Positions 5,549 through 5,945 of a DNA stretch of 5,945 bases are shown here, in pieces. A program made the position numbers and the translations under genes. Below the pieces are notes generated by a model. The model had not been told where the DNA came from. It saw only the letters and a list, made by a program, of their open reading frames with translations, and made no database searches. Origin of the DNA: Comamonadaceae bacterium (GTDB lineage Bacteria; Pseudomonadota; Gammaproteobacteria; Burkholderiales; Burkholderiaceae_C); assembly GCA_947458305.1 (NCBI GenBank), contig CANGZO010000150.1, positions 1 through 5,945 of the forward strand, given 5' to 3'. Position 1 is the stretch's first letter; every line of letters starts with the position of its first letter.

Positions 5549-5945
5549 CGCCACCGCCCGCTAATACCAGTTCGCCGGCATCGGACAACTTGCGGGCCAA
5601 GCGCATGATTTTCTTTTGCGCCTCTTCCACTTCGGTGATGCGCAGCGGACCTTTGGATTCCATATCGTCCACGAACATGACCCTTGCGCGGGCTGACATG
5701 TTGCCGAGAAATTTGTCTTTGACGAAATCGGGTGCCCCCTTCAGGGCCACCATCAACAGATCGGGCTCGGCCGTGCGCATGATGGCCTGAATGCCTTTGT
5801 TGTCCACGCCCACCAAATTTTCAAAGGTGAACATGTTGTCCTGAATCTTTTGCATCAGGTCGGCATCAATTTGGGACAAGCCGGCCATGATGGACGACTC
5901 CAATTCCACTTTGACCGAGTTCATGATTTTTGCAGCCGCTTTGAC
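5535..5945 (-). CDS. fliG: Flagellar motor switch protein FliG (partial, C-terminal domain)
   Basis: The last 136 codons of FliG, the rotor protein of the C-ring that transmits torque from the MotA stator and takes part in switching. The frame is open at the window end, so roughly the first 195 residues, including the FliF-binding domain, lie beyond it. The fragment contains the MFxF hinge motif (MFTF at fragment residues 38-41) and the torque helix ALKGAPDFVKDKFLGNMSAR. The charged residues known to matter in E. coli FliG are all present at identical spacing: Lys69, Arg86, Asp93, Asp94 and Arg102 of the fragment match K264, R281, D288, D289 and R297. The C-terminal helix EAQKKIMRLARKLSDAGELVL is also typical. 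It ends in TAA at 5535-5537, overlapping or touching the fliH start. An internal ATG at 5924 is not the true start, because family sequence continues upstream of it. Confidence 0.96.
   Translation of the reverse strand, partial: VKAAAKIMNSVKVELESSIMAGLSQIDADLMQKIQDNMFTFENLVGVDNKGIQAIMRTAEPDLLMVALKGAPDFVKDKFLGNMSARARVMFVDDMESKGPLRITEVEEAQKKIMRLARKLSDAGELVLAGGGDGFV

Noticed and set aside
5535..5924. The ATG at 5924 as the start of a short stand-alone FliG-like gene.
   Set aside because: The frame continues without a stop to the window end, and the upstream codons read as normal FliG sequence. This is the 3' part of a full-length fliG.
1..5945. Search by eye for tRNA or rRNA genes, CRISPR arrays, insertion sequences, attachment sites and toxin-antitoxin or defence genes.
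   Set aside because: Nearly all of the window is taken up by six well-recognised genes. The only gaps over 20 bases are 1398-1505 and 2700-2831, and neither holds such an element. I see no undescribed system here.

Overview
The window looks like a piece of a betaproteobacterial chromosome, most likely Burkholderiales and perhaps a Comamonadaceae-type genome. This rests on the moderately high GC, the wording of the flagellar proteins, and a solute-binding protein of a type I recognise from that order. The placement comes from reading the proteins, not from a search. All six genes lie on the minus strand, so they read from high to low coordinates.

Upstream block (5945 down to 2832): the 3' end of fliG, then complete fliH, fliI and fliJ. 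This is the usual flagellar order (fliEFGHIJ). FliG is the rotor protein that interacts with the stator. FliH, FliI and FliJ form the peripheral ATPase complex of the flagellar type III export apparatus: FliI is the ATPase, FliH its regulator and tether, and FliJ the central stalk. The genes are tightly packed: fliG and fliH overlap or abut, fliH and fliI overlap by 4 bases (ATGA), and fliJ follows fliI after 18 bases behind a strong Shine-Dalgarno. fliK, which often follows fliJ, is not there.

Downstream block (2699 down to 1): a Liv/HAAT-type ABC importer. It has a periplasmic solute-binding protein with a twin-arginine-like signal, then the membrane permeases LivH (complete) and LivM (N-terminal 172 residues; the rest lies beyond position 1). 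ATPase genes livG and livF would be expected further along but are not in view. A good terminator-like hairpin lies between the binding protein and livH, which could make the binding protein more abundant than the permease.

The two blocks meet in a 132-base gap (2700-2831) with no convincing terminator and only weak promoter candidates. I see no RNA gene, mobile element, CRISPR array or undescribed system. The more notable points are the junction between the two operons, the hairpin inside the transporter operon, the long tail of FliH and the Tat-like signal of the binding protein.
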